A stretch of 64,000 nucleotides of DNA from Thermococcus pacificus (GCF_002214485.1 NZ_CP015102.1:992001-1056000), one strand, 5' to 3'. Counted from the stretch's first letter, positions 46,062 through 55,495 are shown. Notes: generated by a model from the sequence alone, not told the origin. Program-made: numbers and translations.

Positions 46062-47284
46062 CAGCCGATCCTCCTCATCAGCTTGTAGGCGAGGTAGAGC
46101 CGATCCACCTCGTCCCTCATGTCCATCGTCATGCGGTAGACACGGAGGATTCTTTTCAGAACGACCTCCCAGGAAAACTCCTTCTCGACTCGTTCCCTTG
46201 CCGTCATTCCCATCTCCACGAGCATCTCCCTGTCCTGAAAGGCCGTTGCCAGGTTCTCGGCCATTTCCTCCTCGCTGACCGCGAGAAGGCCGGTCTTGCC
46301 GTTTAGAACCATGTCGGAGAGACCGCTCTCATTGCGCCCTATCACGGGTCTTCCTGTAGCCATTGCTTCAAGTCCAACCACCGGGAAAGCCTCCAGAATG
46401 CCGGGCATCAGAACCAGATCGGCCGCCCAGTAGAGCGGGAGCAGCCTTCCCCTCTCCATGAAGTCGTAGAGTTCGGTTATCTCCCCAATACCTGTCTTCC
46501 TCAGATTTTCCTCTAGGACGGGCCTCATCGGTCCGTTTCCAATCATGACGAGCTTTACCTTCTTCTTTGGCAGGTTGCTCCTTCTGAGGGCATCCCTGAC
46601 CATGAAGGGTATCCTGTGGGCCTGCTTCCTCTCGGTCATCCTTCCGAGGTAGAGGATTACTATCTCATCTTTCACCCCCAAGTCTCTTCTCGCTTTATCC
46701 CTCTCCTCGGGCTCCGGCGGGCGCCACTTATTGACGTCTATCCCGTTCGGAACAACCACGACGGGGCGGCCGTTCAGTTTGCTCCTTAGAAGGTTGCGGG
46801 TGTCATCAGCCACAGGTGTGCTGACCGCGACGAAGGTGTCTATTCTGTCGAGGTTACGCCTCACAAACGCCCCTATGAGAGAATCGAGCGGCGGCTTCCC
46901 ATAGAACGAGTGGTTGGTGGCGACGACGGGCACCCCTCTAATGCCCCTTGAGAGCTTTGAAACCGCAACGGAGAGGGGTGAGTAGATGCTGTGAACATGA
47001 GTGATGTCAAAACCGACTTCCTTGTAGAGCTCGTTTATTCCCCGAAGCTGGTCAACCCCAACGCTGGTGTGGTATTTTTTGAAGTAAATGGTCGATGGGA
47101 ACCTAGCCACCCTATAGGGGAAGCTGTCCACATAGGGTTTCATGTAGCGGTAGTCGTGGGTTATGACGTAGGGTTCGTGACCGGTGAAGAGGAGGTTACG
47201 TGCGAGCTCGTCGATGTGGGATTCGATACCCCCCACCTTGGGATAGAACCAGTCGCTCGCTATTGCGATTTTAAGGCCTTCCAT
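46061..47284 (-). CDS. GT4 family glycosyltransferase
   Basis: The 407-residue protein has the GT-B layout: an N-terminal domain starting GLKIAIASDWFYPKVGGIESHI, and a C-terminal domain with NGIDVNKW, YLGRMTERKQAHR, IGNGPM, and the donor-binding segment PGILEAFPVVGLEAMATGRPVI with its acidic residue. These retain the GT4 retaining-enzyme pattern. Donor and acceptor are unknown; a mannosyl- or glucosyl-transferase acting on phosphoinositol lipids or envelope glycan is likely. ATG 47284 follows GGAGGGGTTGAAAT. The start overlaps the flippase-like gene by 25 bases and the stop overlaps the deacetylase start. Confidence 0.88.
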   Translation of the reverse strand: MEGLKIAIASDWFYPKVGGIESHIDELARNLLFTGHEPYVITHDYRYMKPYVDSFPYRVARFPSTIYFKKYHTSVGVDQLRGINELYKEVGFDITHVHSIYSPLSVAVSKLSRGIRGVPVVATNHSFYGKPPLDSLIGAFVRRNLDRIDTFVAVSTPVADDTRNLLRSKLNGRPVVVVPNGIDVNKWRPPEPEERDKARRDLGVKDEIVILYLGRMTERKQAHRIPFMVRDALRRSNLPKKKVKLVMIGNGPMRPVLEENLRKTGIGEITELYDFMERGRLLPLYWAADLVLMPGILEAFPVVGLEAMATGRPVIGRNESGLSDMVLNGKTGLLAVSEEEMAENLATAFQDREMLVEMGMTARERVEKEFSWEVVLKRILRVYRMTMDMRDEVDRLYLAYKLMRRIG

Positions 47285-48141
47285 ATTTCAACCCCTCCGG
47301 AGGTGAGCAACACTGCCAGTCCGACGAGACTGCTTGCTACATAGGAAACGAAGCGCTCCAGCAGGGTGACGGAGAGGGCGATGGCCATCGGGATGCCGAA
47401 GTAGGTGAGTGTCCCTATGAGGCCGCCCTCGATGATGCCGATCCCGCCGGGGGTGAAGGCTATGAGACCGAAGAGCAGGTTGGCTATTGAGATGACGGCT
47501 ATCAAGCTCCATGGAAGATTGAGGCCAAAGGCCATTGTAATGAGCTTCAACCGGGTCACGTCGAGGAGCCAGATGCTCGAGCTGAGGAGTATGGCGATCA
47601 TGTTGAGGTTGTGCATCTTTCGCAGTGAGGTTATCTTCTCCATTTCCTCCCTTGTAACCTGCGTCCTGAAGAGCCGAAGGGAGAGCCTGACGAAGGAATC
47701 CCACTTTATCCATATCAGTGCTATTCCCGCTATCCCCAGGAGGACCAAGGGAAGAGGCTCGCCGGAGGAGAAGTAGCTCATACCAACGAGGAAGAGGGCA
47801 AAGACGGGGATGGTCTCGAGTGTCCTCTCGTAGACTATGCTCACCGCAGAAACTCCCACCGGGATGTGGGCTCTCTTTGAGACCCATGCCATTCTGAGGA
47901 GTTCCCCCCCACTTCTGCTGAGAGGGGTGACGTTGTTCATGAATATCGAGGCGAGTATGGCCTTCACCAGCTCTTTGAGCGGTGCGTCCCTCCCGATGCC
48001 GTTGAGGACGAGCTTCCACCGGATGCCGTATATGACGACGCTGACGTAGTACGTTAAGAACGCAAGGGCTAGGTACTTGAGCGACGCGCTACTGACAATT
48101 GAAAAATATTGCTTCATGGAGCTTGCAAGGCTCTCAAGCAT
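47260..48141 (-). CDS. Flippase-like membrane protein (UPF0104/LPG synthase TM family)
   Basis: The 293-residue protein has about seven membrane spans and the family motif NNVTPLSRSGGELLRM (a TPxRxGE-type pattern) plus FTPGGIGIIEGGLIG. The family is related to the membrane part of lysyl-phosphatidylglycerol synthases, and members are proposed to move polyprenyl-linked or lipid-linked glycans. It is first in the operon with GT4 and deacetylase genes, suggesting an envelope glycan pathway. ATG 48141 with AGGT 8 bases upstream is preferred over GTG 48147. The direction and substrate of transport are inferred only. Confidence 0.78.
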   Translation of the reverse strand: MLESLASSMKQYFSIVSSASLKYLALAFLTYYVSVVIYGIRWKLVLNGIGRDAPLKELVKAILASIFMNNVTPLSRSGGELLRMAWVSKRAHIPVGVSAVSIVYERTLETIPVFALFLVGMSYFSSGEPLPLVLLGIAGIALIWIKWDSFVRLSLRLFRTQVTREEMEKITSLRKMHNLNMIAILLSSSIWLLDVTRLKLITMAFGLNLPWSLIAVISIANLLFGLIAFTPGGIGIIEGGLIGTLTYFGIPMAIALSVTLLERFVSYVASSLVGLAVLLTSGGVEIWKALKSQ

Positions 48142-48181
48142 AGCCACGACCTACCCTAAGTTCCCGATGGGTTTTAAAACG

Positions 48182-49150
48182 TTATCGGAACAACGTTCTA
48201 TATTTCCCTTTTACTCCTTTCTCAAGGTGCTCCCAGCCCAAAAGGGGCATCTCCTGCCGTTTTTCCCCAGTGGTAATGTACACGCCACTGCCCTCAAACG
48301 TCCTGCCGATGGCCGTGCAGTCAATTTTCAGCCCTTTGAGGACTCTCTCAGGCACGGTAAAGACTATCTCGAACTCCTCGCCGCTGGCGAGCGCGATCTC
48401 CACTGGATCCACTCCCAGAAGTTCCGCCGCCTCGAAGACCTCTCTCCTTATGGGCAGCTTTTCTGCGTCGACCTCAATCCCCACCCCGCTCATCTCGGCG
48501 AGGAGGTGCAACTCTTTACTGAGACCATCGCTGATGTCTACGGCCGCGCTGGCAACGCCGCTCAGCTCAACCCCCTCCTCGACCCTTGCCCTCGGCTCAA
48601 GGAGCTTCTCGTATAGGGCTTTTTTTGTCCTCTCGGAAATTTCGAGGTTTCTCTTCCACGCGAGCAGCCCGGCAAGCGCTCTACCAATGTCCCCCGTAAC
48701 GCACACAAGCTCTCCGGCTCCCGCGCCCGACCGGGTCAGGAGCTTTCGGGTCTTCCCGAGGGCTATACCGTCGATTATCAGGTCGTCGGCCTCATTGGTG
48801 TCCGCACTGATGACTGGAACGTTGTAGAACTCCAAGGCTTTTCCTATGCCCTCCGCAATCCCTTCAAGGTAGCTTCCCTCTACATCGGCGGGAACGCCGA
48901 GGGAGAAGAGAAAACCTATGGGCCTTGCTCCCATAGCCGCAACGTCGCTCACGTTCATGGTTACAGCCTTAAAGCCAACCTGCTCGGGCGTCATTATATC
49001 CGGAACATCAGTTTTCCTCACGAGCATGTCGTTTGTAGCAACAAGCCATTCATCGCCGAGTCTAATGGCTCCTGCATCGTCTCCGAGCGGAAGGTCGCCC
49101 TGTTTCCTAAGGTGTTTGAGGAAGAGCTCTATTATTTCCGATTCCCTCAA
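48182..49150 (-). CDS. thiL: Thiamine-monophosphate kinase
   Basis: ThiL phosphorylates thiamine monophosphate to the active diphosphate with ATP. The 322-residue protein has the PurM/AIR synthetase-like fold with GDLPLGDDAGAIRLGD, NVSDVAAMGARPIG, TGDIGRALAGLLAW and AAVDISDGLSKEL motifs, including the metal-binding aspartates. The start is a TTG at 49150, 6 bases after GGGTGAAACC, overlapping the EndoQ stop by 4 bases. The pairing with a DNA-repair enzyme appears incidental. No other thiamine gene is in the window. Confidence 0.93.
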   Translation of the reverse strand: MRESEIIELFLKHLRKQGDLPLGDDAGAIRLGDEWLVATNDMLVRKTDVPDIMTPEQVGFKAVTMNVSDVAAMGARPIGFLFSLGVPADVEGSYLEGIAEGIGKALEFYNVPVISADTNEADDLIIDGIALGKTRKLLTRSGAGAGELVCVTGDIGRALAGLLAWKRNLEISERTKKALYEKLLEPRARVEEGVELSGVASAAVDISDGLSKELHLLAEMSGVGIEVDAEKLPIRREVFEAAELLGVDPVEIALASGEEFEIVFTVPERVLKGLKIDCTAIGRTFEGSGVYITTGEKRQEMPLLGWEHLEKGVKGKYRTLFR

Positions 49151-50409
49151 GGTTTCACCCCCAGAAACTCCGTTATGCTCCTCTGCTTGGGTTTCTCCTC
49201 CGCTGGAAGCTCGACCTCAACGCTCTCCAGCTCGTCTATGGAAGCGTTCCTTATCTCCTCCGGCAGTCTAATCTCTCCGTATTTGCCGCCACCGCCAGGG
49301 ATGATTATGAGCTTATCGTTTCTGTAGGCCCACACCGCCTTGGCCACATCCTCGTGAACCTGAGCCAAAGTTTCAACAGGAACATCAACGAGAACCCTTA
49401 TCTCGCTCCCGAACTCCTGCAAAAAGCGCTCCCAGATAATCCTGACCGCCTTCGTCTCGACGCCCTTCCCGATGACCATCGCTATTATCTCCGCGAGTGG
49501 TGCGAGGTGAATGTAGGGCGGCCTGTCCTTTGGCCTCTCGTTAGTATCGGCCAGCTCAAGGATTCTGTCATGAACGCCCTTCTTTATCCTGCCTCCACAG
49601 CGGGGGCACTTCCAGTGAAAGGCCTTGGCCTCCTCAAGGCTGTACTTCGTGTAACAGCGCGAGCAGGCCGTCAGGTGATACTTACCAAGGCGAGGGTCGA
49701 GGCCCGCGTTGAGGACTATCCTCCTGCCGCCGCGCTTCAGGATTACCTTTCTGATTTCCTCAAAGGTCACTTCTTTTACCTCAAAGCGGTTGAACTCCCT
49801 GCCAAGCCTGTGGGGCATCGGTGAATGTGCGTCGCTGTTGCTGAGGTAGGTAAGCTTATGGTGGGCCTTTATCATGTCAGCCATCTCGCTGTCGGCTGAG
49901 AGGCCCAGCTCAAGGAAGTGGATTTTGGCGCCGCCGTAGGCCTCTTTAAGGCTGTCGTACTCCTTGTAGAGGCTCGTCCAGGGTGTAAAAGCGTGGGCAG
50001 GCCCTATCAAAACGTCCAGCTCGTTTGCAAGGTCTGCTATCTCTCCAGCTGAGAGGCTCAGGTGTGGCCGTCCTTCCGTCTCAATATCGCTCGAATAGGG
50101 CTTCAGTCTTTCCCGCATCTCACGGACGGCCTCTATGGCCGGAAAGATTAAGACGTGGTGAACCCTTCTATTGTCCTCAACTTCAGTCGTAAGGAGAAAC
50201 CTAATTCCGTTCCTCTCGTAGGTCCCCTCGTCGACCTTTTCTGTGTATTTAAGCAGTTCCTCCTCCCACTTCGGGTTCAGTATGTCCCCGGTTCCAACCA
50301 GGCCTAGACCCTTGAAGCGGGCGTTTTCAGCCAAGTTGTGAATCGTCATTGCCTTTGAGACCGCCTTTGAGTAGCGCGAGTGAATATGAAGGTCGGCATC
50401 AACCTGCAT
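49147..50409 (-). CDS. Endonuclease Q (EndoQ)
   Basis: EndoQ cuts DNA on the 5' side of deaminated bases such as hypoxanthine, uracil and abasic sites. The 420-residue protein has a PHP phosphoesterase domain (DADLHIHSRYSKA at the start, GPAHAF and NSDAHS later), a zinc site CSRCY/CPRCGG, and a helical C-terminal domain. The last residues include QRSITEFL, a PCNA-interaction motif, as in Thermococcales EndoQ. ATG 50409 follows GAGGTGG. It is coupled to thiL by overlap. In combination with AGOG and Hjc it fits the thermophile repair repertoire. Confidence 0.9.
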   Translation of the reverse strand: MQVDADLHIHSRYSKAVSKAMTIHNLAENARFKGLGLVGTGDILNPKWEEELLKYTEKVDEGTYERNGIRFLLTTEVEDNRRVHHVLIFPAIEAVREMRERLKPYSSDIETEGRPHLSLSAGEIADLANELDVLIGPAHAFTPWTSLYKEYDSLKEAYGGAKIHFLELGLSADSEMADMIKAHHKLTYLSNSDAHSPMPHRLGREFNRFEVKEVTFEEIRKVILKRGGRRIVLNAGLDPRLGKYHLTACSRCYTKYSLEEAKAFHWKCPRCGGRIKKGVHDRILELADTNERPKDRPPYIHLAPLAEIIAMVIGKGVETKAVRIIWERFLQEFGSEIRVLVDVPVETLAQVHEDVAKAVWAYRNDKLIIIPGGGGKYGEIRLPEEIRNASIDELESVEVELPAEEKPKQRSITEFLGVKP

Positions 50410-50418
50410 AGAACCACC

Positions 50419-52137
50419 TCAATCGATATACATTCCCTCAAGCCCGCGGTAGTAGGCGCGGTATATGTCCCTTTTGGTGACTACGCCAACGAGCCTTCTG
50501 CTCTGAGGGCTCTCCACGACAGGCAAGAGGTTCTGGTCATAGGCCATAAGCTTTTCGAGGGCATCCTGAGCCGTCTCGGTTGGATAAGTGATTCCGTAGG
50601 CCCTTTTGAGGAAGCGTTTCACCCTCATCCTCTTCATCGAGCTGGACTTTTTGAGGATGTCCTTGACGCCGATAACTCCAATGACTTCCATCCTCTCGTT
50701 CACCACTGGGAAGCAGTCGTGACCGGTCTCGCCTATCAGGTGCTCAACATCGAAGAGCGTCATGTCCTCTGTAACGTACACCGGGTTTTCGGTCATTATC
50801 TCGCCGACTGAGATTGTCTCAAGGATGACCGGCTTCCCGGTCTTTATGTGGTAGCCCTTTCTGAGCAGTTTGAGGGTGTAGATTGACTCGCCGCCCAGGA
50901 AGAACCTAGCCGTCAGGAAACCCATCGTTGCAGAGGTCATGACCGCTGGCAGAACCGCGTAGCTCCTCGTGAGCTCTGTAACCATGAGTATCTGCGTCAG
51001 TGGCGCCTGCGTCATACCGCTGAAGAAGGCGGCCATTCCAGCCAGGGCGTAAACTGACGGGTCGGCCTGCAGGGAGGGGAGAAGAAGGTTGATGGCTTCC
51101 CCGAAAGCCGCTCCGAACATCGTCCCTATGTAAAGACTGGGAGCAAAGACGCCACCACTCTGGCCGGAGCCTATCGTTAAGGCCGTTGCCAGCATCTTGG
51201 CAAGCCCAAGCGTGAGGAGAAGACCTATTCCCAGCTTCCCGTAGAAAGCGAGCTTCATCCCATCGTAGCCAATTCCAAATACTCCGTAGCCCGGAAAGAG
51301 GAAGCTTATGAGGCCAACTCCCAGTCCACCGAGGAAGGGCTTTGCCCATTCCGGAATCTTCGAAGCCGAGAACCTGTCGGAGACACCGTAGAGGAAGCGG
51401 GCGTAGAAAGCGGCGAGGAGGCCGAGGATTATCCCGAAGATAAAGAAGAAGGGAAGCTCAACAAGAGTGTGGCCAAGGTTGGCCGGTATCTCCACCTCGA
51501 ACGCCTTATTGAGAAGGGCGAGCGTTACGGCGTTGCCCGTTATCGCCGAGAGAAATATCGGAACGAGGTTTATTGAAAACGCTCCCATGTAGACAACTTC
51601 CAGGGCGAACATCGCTCCGGCGAGTGGTGTGTTGAAGGTTCCCGCTATTCCAGCGGCCAAACCGCAGGTAACGAGGAGCTTCTTCATCTCCCTTGATAGG
51701 CCGAACCACCTGGCGAAGATGGACGTTAAGGAAGCTCCGATGAACCCTATCGGCCCCTCCCTGCCCACGCTCCCGCCGGAGCCTATCGTTATCGAGGTCG
51801 CCACTATTTTGGCTACCGCGAAGCTCCCGGGGATGTTCCCATTCCTGAAGACAACGGCCTCTATCACCTCTGGAATGCCGTTGCCCTTGATTTCGGGATA
51901 CCGCAGGACTATAAAGCCAACGATGAGGGCTCCAGTTGCAGGGATAAGGATGTAGCCGAGGTTAAAGCTTCCGGCCTGGAGGGTCACGAGGGACAGAACC
52001 TTACCAAAGAAGAACTCATGGGTGAGGGAGATAAGGAACCTGAAAGCTACCGCTCCAAGCCCGCCGATTAGGCCTGCCATGAACGAGAACACCAGAACCT
52101 CCGCCCATTTCCTGAGGTAGTGTTTCCTCCGGGCCAT
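50419..52137 (-). CDS. ClC-type chloride channel/antiporter with CBS domains
   Basis: The 572-residue protein has the ClC membrane domain (about 18-445) with filter motifs GSGGSVGREGPIG (the Glu gates the pathway) and GSGQSGGVFAPSLYIG, and a C-terminal pair of CBS domains (about 448-570, SVGEIMTENPVYV and LPVVESPQSRRLVGVV). It moves chloride in exchange for protons or acts as a channel, and the CBS pair may sense nucleotides. ATG 52137 is preferred since the TATA box at 52175-52184 makes longer starts (to 52275) impossible. The ribosome site is weak (GGGGA). It is divergent from the following gene. Confidence 0.88.
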   Translation of the reverse strand: MARRKHYLRKWAEVLVFSFMAGLIGGLGAVAFRFLISLTHEFFFGKVLSLVTLQAGSFNLGYILIPATGALIVGFIVLRYPEIKGNGIPEVIEAVVFRNGNIPGSFAVAKIVATSITIGSGGSVGREGPIGFIGASLTSIFARWFGLSREMKKLLVTCGLAAGIAGTFNTPLAGAMFALEVVYMGAFSINLVPIFLSAITGNAVTLALLNKAFEVEIPANLGHTLVELPFFFIFGIILGLLAAFYARFLYGVSDRFSASKIPEWAKPFLGGLGVGLISFLFPGYGVFGIGYDGMKLAFYGKLGIGLLLTLGLAKMLATALTIGSGQSGGVFAPSLYIGTMFGAAFGEAINLLLPSLQADPSVYALAGMAAFFSGMTQAPLTQILMVTELTRSYAVLPAVMTSATMGFLTARFFLGGESIYTLKLLRKGYHIKTGKPVILETISVGEIMTENPVYVTEDMTLFDVEHLIGETGHDCFPVVNERMEVIGVIGVKDILKKSSSMKRMRVKRFLKRAYGITYPTETAQDALEKLMAYDQNLLPVVESPQSRRLVGVVTKRDIYRAYYRGLEGMYID

Positions 52138-52174
52138 CGAAGTTCCCCAATGGGATACGATGGGAATACTTAAG

Positions 52175-52184
52175 CTTTTATACC
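52175..52184. promoter_or_regulatory. Shared TATA element, ClC / hypothetical gene
   Basis: CTTTTATACC reads GGTATAAAAG on the other strand. It is 35 bases from the GTG at 52214 and 42 bases from the ClC ATG at 52137, so one element can serve both divergent genes. It also rules out the longer in-frame starts on each side. Confidence 0.6.
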
Positions 52185-52213
52185 CGACATCCAAACTAGG
52201 GACGGTGAACGCT

Positions 52214-52684
52214 GTGAAGGTTGAAGGATTCGTTGCCTCTCTCAAAAACGCCGAGACAATTGGCGAGCTGTTCAAGATACTCGGGGAGAAGGGCGCTCCG
52301 ATTGTGGAACTCGACGGTCAGAGGTTCCTCATCGTTGTCGAGGGCGACTTCGAGGGGAGGAAGTTCTGGACCGAGATAAACGGCGAGAAGGCCAACCAGG
52401 CCCTCGGCGATGCGATGCTGAACTCGTCAAGCTTCCCCTTCAAGTGCAAGAGGCCCTACACCGGTGGAAACGTCATCTTTGTGAACTTCGACGACATCGA
52501 GGTTGAGAAGTTCCTGGTTGCATACCGCGACCCGGACTACGGGATTTTCTACCTCGTCGAGAACGGTGACGCGAAGGAGATAACGACGGAGGAGTACGAG
52601 AAGCTTCTCCCCGAGATGCCGGAGTTCAAAATAAAGAGCATGAGCGAAGAGCAGATGGACATGATGGGGGCCTTCTTCGGGTGA
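52214..52684 (+). CDS. Conserved hypothetical protein
   Basis: The 156-residue acidic soluble protein starts at GTG (VKVEGFVASLKNAETIGEL), with GGTGA 5 bases before it; longer in-frame starts lie upstream of the promoter. It looks alpha/beta, with a RRPYTGGNVIFVNFDD-like strand-loop (KRPYTGGN) and an acidic C-terminus (SMSEEQMDMMGAFFG). I recognise no family, and there are no catalytic motifs. It stands alone between divergent and convergent transport genes. Confidence 0.7.
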   Translation: MKVEGFVASLKNAETIGELFKILGEKGAPIVELDGQRFLIVVEGDFEGRKFWTEINGEKANQALGDAMLNSSSFPFKCKRPYTGGNVIFVNFDDIEVEKFLVAYRDPDYGIFYLVENGDAKEITTEEYEKLLPEMPEFKIKSMSEEQMDMMGAFFG

Positions 52685-52708
52685 AGGGAATAATATAGAA
52701 ACAGGGGC

Positions 52709-54028
52709 TCACTGGGAGCCCTTTAGCTCCTTTATCTTCTCCTTGGTTTCCTGGATTCTCTCAACTTTCTTGCTGGCTTTCGTCGCTTTTGCTTCCTCGA
52801 TTTCCCTCCTGAAGGCCCACTTAAGGAGAGGCGGTGTTATCAGGACTGATATTGTAATGAACATCAGCGTCGCCGCTATGAACTCCTGCGCGTGGTCTGG
52901 GCTTATGGCACCACCGTGGATGGCCACCATCAGGTCAACGAGTGCAACCTCAGTCCTCGGGACCGAACCTATGCCCATCTGGAGCGACATCCAGAAGTTC
53001 TCTTTCGTGAAGAGAAAGTCCTTTCCGCGGCCCCAGGCTGTTATCCAGGCTCCAAAGCCCCTGCCAATTATTTTTCCGAGCACCGCTATGGTAGTCATAA
53101 CAGCGGCCAGTATCAGCGCGTTGGCGTTCTCAAAGACAGTCAGGTTGAGCATCGCTCCGGTGTGCACGAAGAAGAACGGTATCAGCAGGCCGTAGCCTAT
53201 TGCCCTGACGTCCTCCATGAGGCGCTTTCCCTCAGGGAGCTTGGAGAGGATAAGGCCCATCATAAAGGCACCTTCAATGGCCGCCGCAAACCAGCCCTCG
53301 GCTAAAGCCGCGAAGAGGAACATCATTCCAATGGTCATTCCAAGGATCCCCTTCTCGACGTGGAGCCTCTCGGCAAACCTGATGTAGTAGTCTATGAAAT
53401 ACCACCCAAGGACGCCGGTTATTATGAAAAAGGCCACGATTTTAACGCTCAGGTCTATCAAACTGCCGCTTCCAACCGCGAAGATAACCAGGGCTATGCC
53501 GAGGAAGTCGTCCATGACGCTCGCGCTGAGGGAAGCCGCTCCAACCTCGCTCCTGAGAACGCCTAAGTCCATCATCACCCTGACGGTCAGGCCTATGCTC
53601 GTGGCAGTCAGGAGAACGCCGCCGGCGAAGGCCTCTCTACTCGGATAGCCCATGGCTATGAGGGCGTACCAGCCGAGGATTAACGGAACGAAAACTCCCA
53701 GGAGGGTGGATACGGTTGCGGTAACGCCGGTTTTCTTCAGCTGCTCTACGTCGGTATCGAGGGCACCGAGAAAGAGAAGGAATATTATTCCCAGCTTTGC
53801 CAGGAACTCGGATATCTGGGAGACATCTGTGGTAAAAGCCTGGCCGCTGACGATGGGCAGGTACTGGGGAGCAACGAAACCGAAGTAAACGAGGTTTCCG
53901 AGGAGCATACCCATTATCAGCTCGCCGAGAACGCCGGGGAGCTCAAAACGTTCAATTATGCTGTCCCCTATTTTAGCCAGGATGAGGGCAATACCGATCG
54001 TCGCCAGAAGCCATGCTACTCCCTCCAT
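52709..54028 (-). CDS. Cation/proton antiporter (CPA2 family)
   Basis: The 439-residue membrane protein has about 12 spans and the family patterns ELPGVLGELIMGMLLGN, LLFLGALDTDVEQLK, ASLSASVMDDFLGIALV (the Asp pair of ion transport) and PFFFVHTGAMLNL. The C-terminus is a charged coiled segment (EIEEAKATKASKKVERIQETK). It probably exchanges Na+ or K+ for H+. The ATG follows GGGTGGTGCCC and overlaps the CBS gene by 13 bases, so the two form an operon and may form a complex. Confidence 0.88.
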   Translation of the reverse strand: MEGVAWLLATIGIALILAKIGDSIIERFELPGVLGELIMGMLLGNLVYFGFVAPQYLPIVSGQAFTTDVSQISEFLAKLGIIFLLFLGALDTDVEQLKKTGVTATVSTLLGVFVPLILGWYALIAMGYPSREAFAGGVLLTATSIGLTVRVMMDLGVLRSEVGAASLSASVMDDFLGIALVIFAVGSGSLIDLSVKIVAFFIITGVLGWYFIDYYIRFAERLHVEKGILGMTIGMMFLFAALAEGWFAAAIEGAFMMGLILSKLPEGKRLMEDVRAIGYGLLIPFFFVHTGAMLNLTVFENANALILAAVMTTIAVLGKIIGRGFGAWITAWGRGKDFLFTKENFWMSLQMGIGSVPRTEVALVDLMVAIHGGAISPDHAQEFIAATLMFITISVLITPPLLKWAFRREIEEAKATKASKKVERIQETKEKIKELKGSQ

Positions 54029-54510
54029 TGGGCACCACCCACCCTCAAGAGCCTTAAGAACTCGTCTATCAGTATCCTCAGGCTCACTTCACCGACCAGC
54101 TTTTCTCCCTCAACAACCGCCAGAACCTGGGCCTTATACCTTCTCATTTTGTTGAGGGCATCAAGCACTGTGGCGTCTTCTTCTATCGTGAGCGGGTGCC
54201 TGTCGGCGACGTCCTCAGCCTTGGCGGCCCCTCCGAGGAGGGATTTCAAGCTTTTGCTCGTCATCCCAAGCTTGAACCTGTGGGATTCGGGGGGGAGGAG
54301 TATGTCGATTACGTCAAGATACCTTATAACTCCGACCAGTTCCATGCTCTCCCTGTCCTTGACGACCCACACGTGGTGCCTGGCTCTTAGGACTTTTAGA
54401 ACGCTTAGAAGGTCAGAATCTGCAGTGACGATGGGCATCATAGTCGTTGGGGGTATTATCTCGGCCAATTTCATAGAGTGAAACTTTTCAAGTGCTGCCT
54501 CAACGTCCAT
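54016..54510 (-). CDS. CBS domain protein
   Basis: The 164-residue protein has two CBS motifs (about 14-75 with PIVTADSDLLSVLKVL and LVGVIRYLDVIDIL, and about 98-155 with PLTIEEDATVLDALNKM and LVGEVSLRILIDEFL). Such pairs bind adenine nucleotides. Its overlap with the antiporter suggests it regulates that transporter according to cell energy state, though this is inferred. ATG 54510 is preferred over 54519 because GGTGGTGAT lies just upstream. The upstream gap to agmatinase contains a T-rich run and no other gene. Confidence 0.85.
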   Translation of the reverse strand: MDVEAALEKFHSMKLAEIIPPTTMMPIVTADSDLLSVLKVLRARHHVWVVKDRESMELVGVIRYLDVIDILLPPESHRFKLGMTSKSLKSLLGGAAKAEDVADRHPLTIEEDATVLDALNKMRRYKAQVLAVVEGEKLVGEVSLRILIDEFLRLLRVGGAQWRE

Positions 54511-54628
54511 AATCACCACCGGGCTAAAAATTTGAAAAAAGTCCTCTTAAGGGTTTCTGAATCCTAAAAAACAGAAAAGCACAGAAGAATTCACCCTTCA
54601 ACGGATGCGTGACCAGTAAAAAGAAAAG

Positions 54629-55495
54629 CTAGCGGCCGAATTTGGCCACGGCACCGATGAAGTAGAAAAGCAGCTTCGCGGCGGTTAGCGCGGTGGGGTC
54701 CCCCAGCCCTTCGCCGGCTACTTCCATTATGTCAAAGCCGGCTATTCTCTTCTTTTCGGCAAGCCACTCAATGGCCTCAACGACATCCCAGAAAGCCAGG
54801 CCACCGGCCTCGGGCGTTCCGGTTGAGGGAACCATCGAGAGGTCAAAGGCGTCTATGTCAACGGAGAGGTAAACCGGGTCCGGGAGGGAAGAGACCAGGT
54901 CAACGAAGGCATCAAAGCTGTAGTCCCTCGCGTGAACCCACCGTATTCCGTTCTTTTCGGCGAACTCCACCTCCTCCTTCGTCCCACTTCTTATTCCGAA
55001 CATCGCCTCTTTAACGCCGAGCTCGCTTATCCTCCTGGCAACGCAGGCGTGGTTGTGGGGGTTGTCCTCGTAGCTGTCGCGGAGGTCGAGGTGAGCGTCG
55101 AAGACGACGTAGCTCTTCGGTTTTAACGCTTCAACGGCACCGAGGGTCTGTGAATGTTCACCGCCAAGAAGGATGGGAAGGGCACTTGGATTGGCCCTCT
55201 TTATCTCTTCAATCGTCTCGCGCACCCTATCAGCGGTTTTCCTGGGATCACCTGCAACAACTGCAACGTCACCTATGTCCGCTATCGGAAGCTCAGCTAT
55301 ATCGATGTCGTAGTCGAGGATGTAGCTCTCGAGGTTCAGCGTCGCGTGCCTGATGAGAGTCGGGCCAAAGCGGGCTCCAGCCTTGAAGCTGGTGGTACCG
55401 TCAAAAGGAACGCCCACGATTATGAAATCAGCACTTTCCGGCTCGACCAGGGGGAACTCAAGCTTAAGCGTCTCGTAAGTATAAAGGAAGTCCAC
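54629..55495 (-). CDS. speB: Agmatinase family ureohydrolase
   Basis: The 288-residue protein has the manganese ureohydrolase motifs GGEHSQTLG, FDAHLDLRDSYEDN with the HAC sequence after it, and SVDIDAFDLSMVPSTGTPEAGG. In T. kodakarensis the homologue prefers N1-aminopropylagmatine, giving spermidine. The start is GTG 55495 behind GGAGGTGAGACT. It lies 78 bases downstream of aIF5A on the same strand, a pairing that fits polyamine supply for hypusine. Agmatine is the alternative substrate. Confidence 0.9.
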   Translation of the reverse strand: MDFLYTYETLKLEFPLVEPESADFIIVGVPFDGTTSFKAGARFGPTLIRHATLNLESYILDYDIDIAELPIADIGDVAVVAGDPRKTADRVRETIEEIKRANPSALPILLGGEHSQTLGAVEALKPKSYVVFDAHLDLRDSYEDNPHNHACVARRISELGVKEAMFGIRSGTKEEVEFAEKNGIRWVHARDYSFDAFVDLVSSLPDPVYLSVDIDAFDLSMVPSTGTPEAGGLAFWDVVEAIEWLAEKKRIAGFDIMEVAGEGLGDPTALTAAKLLFYFIGAVAKFGR

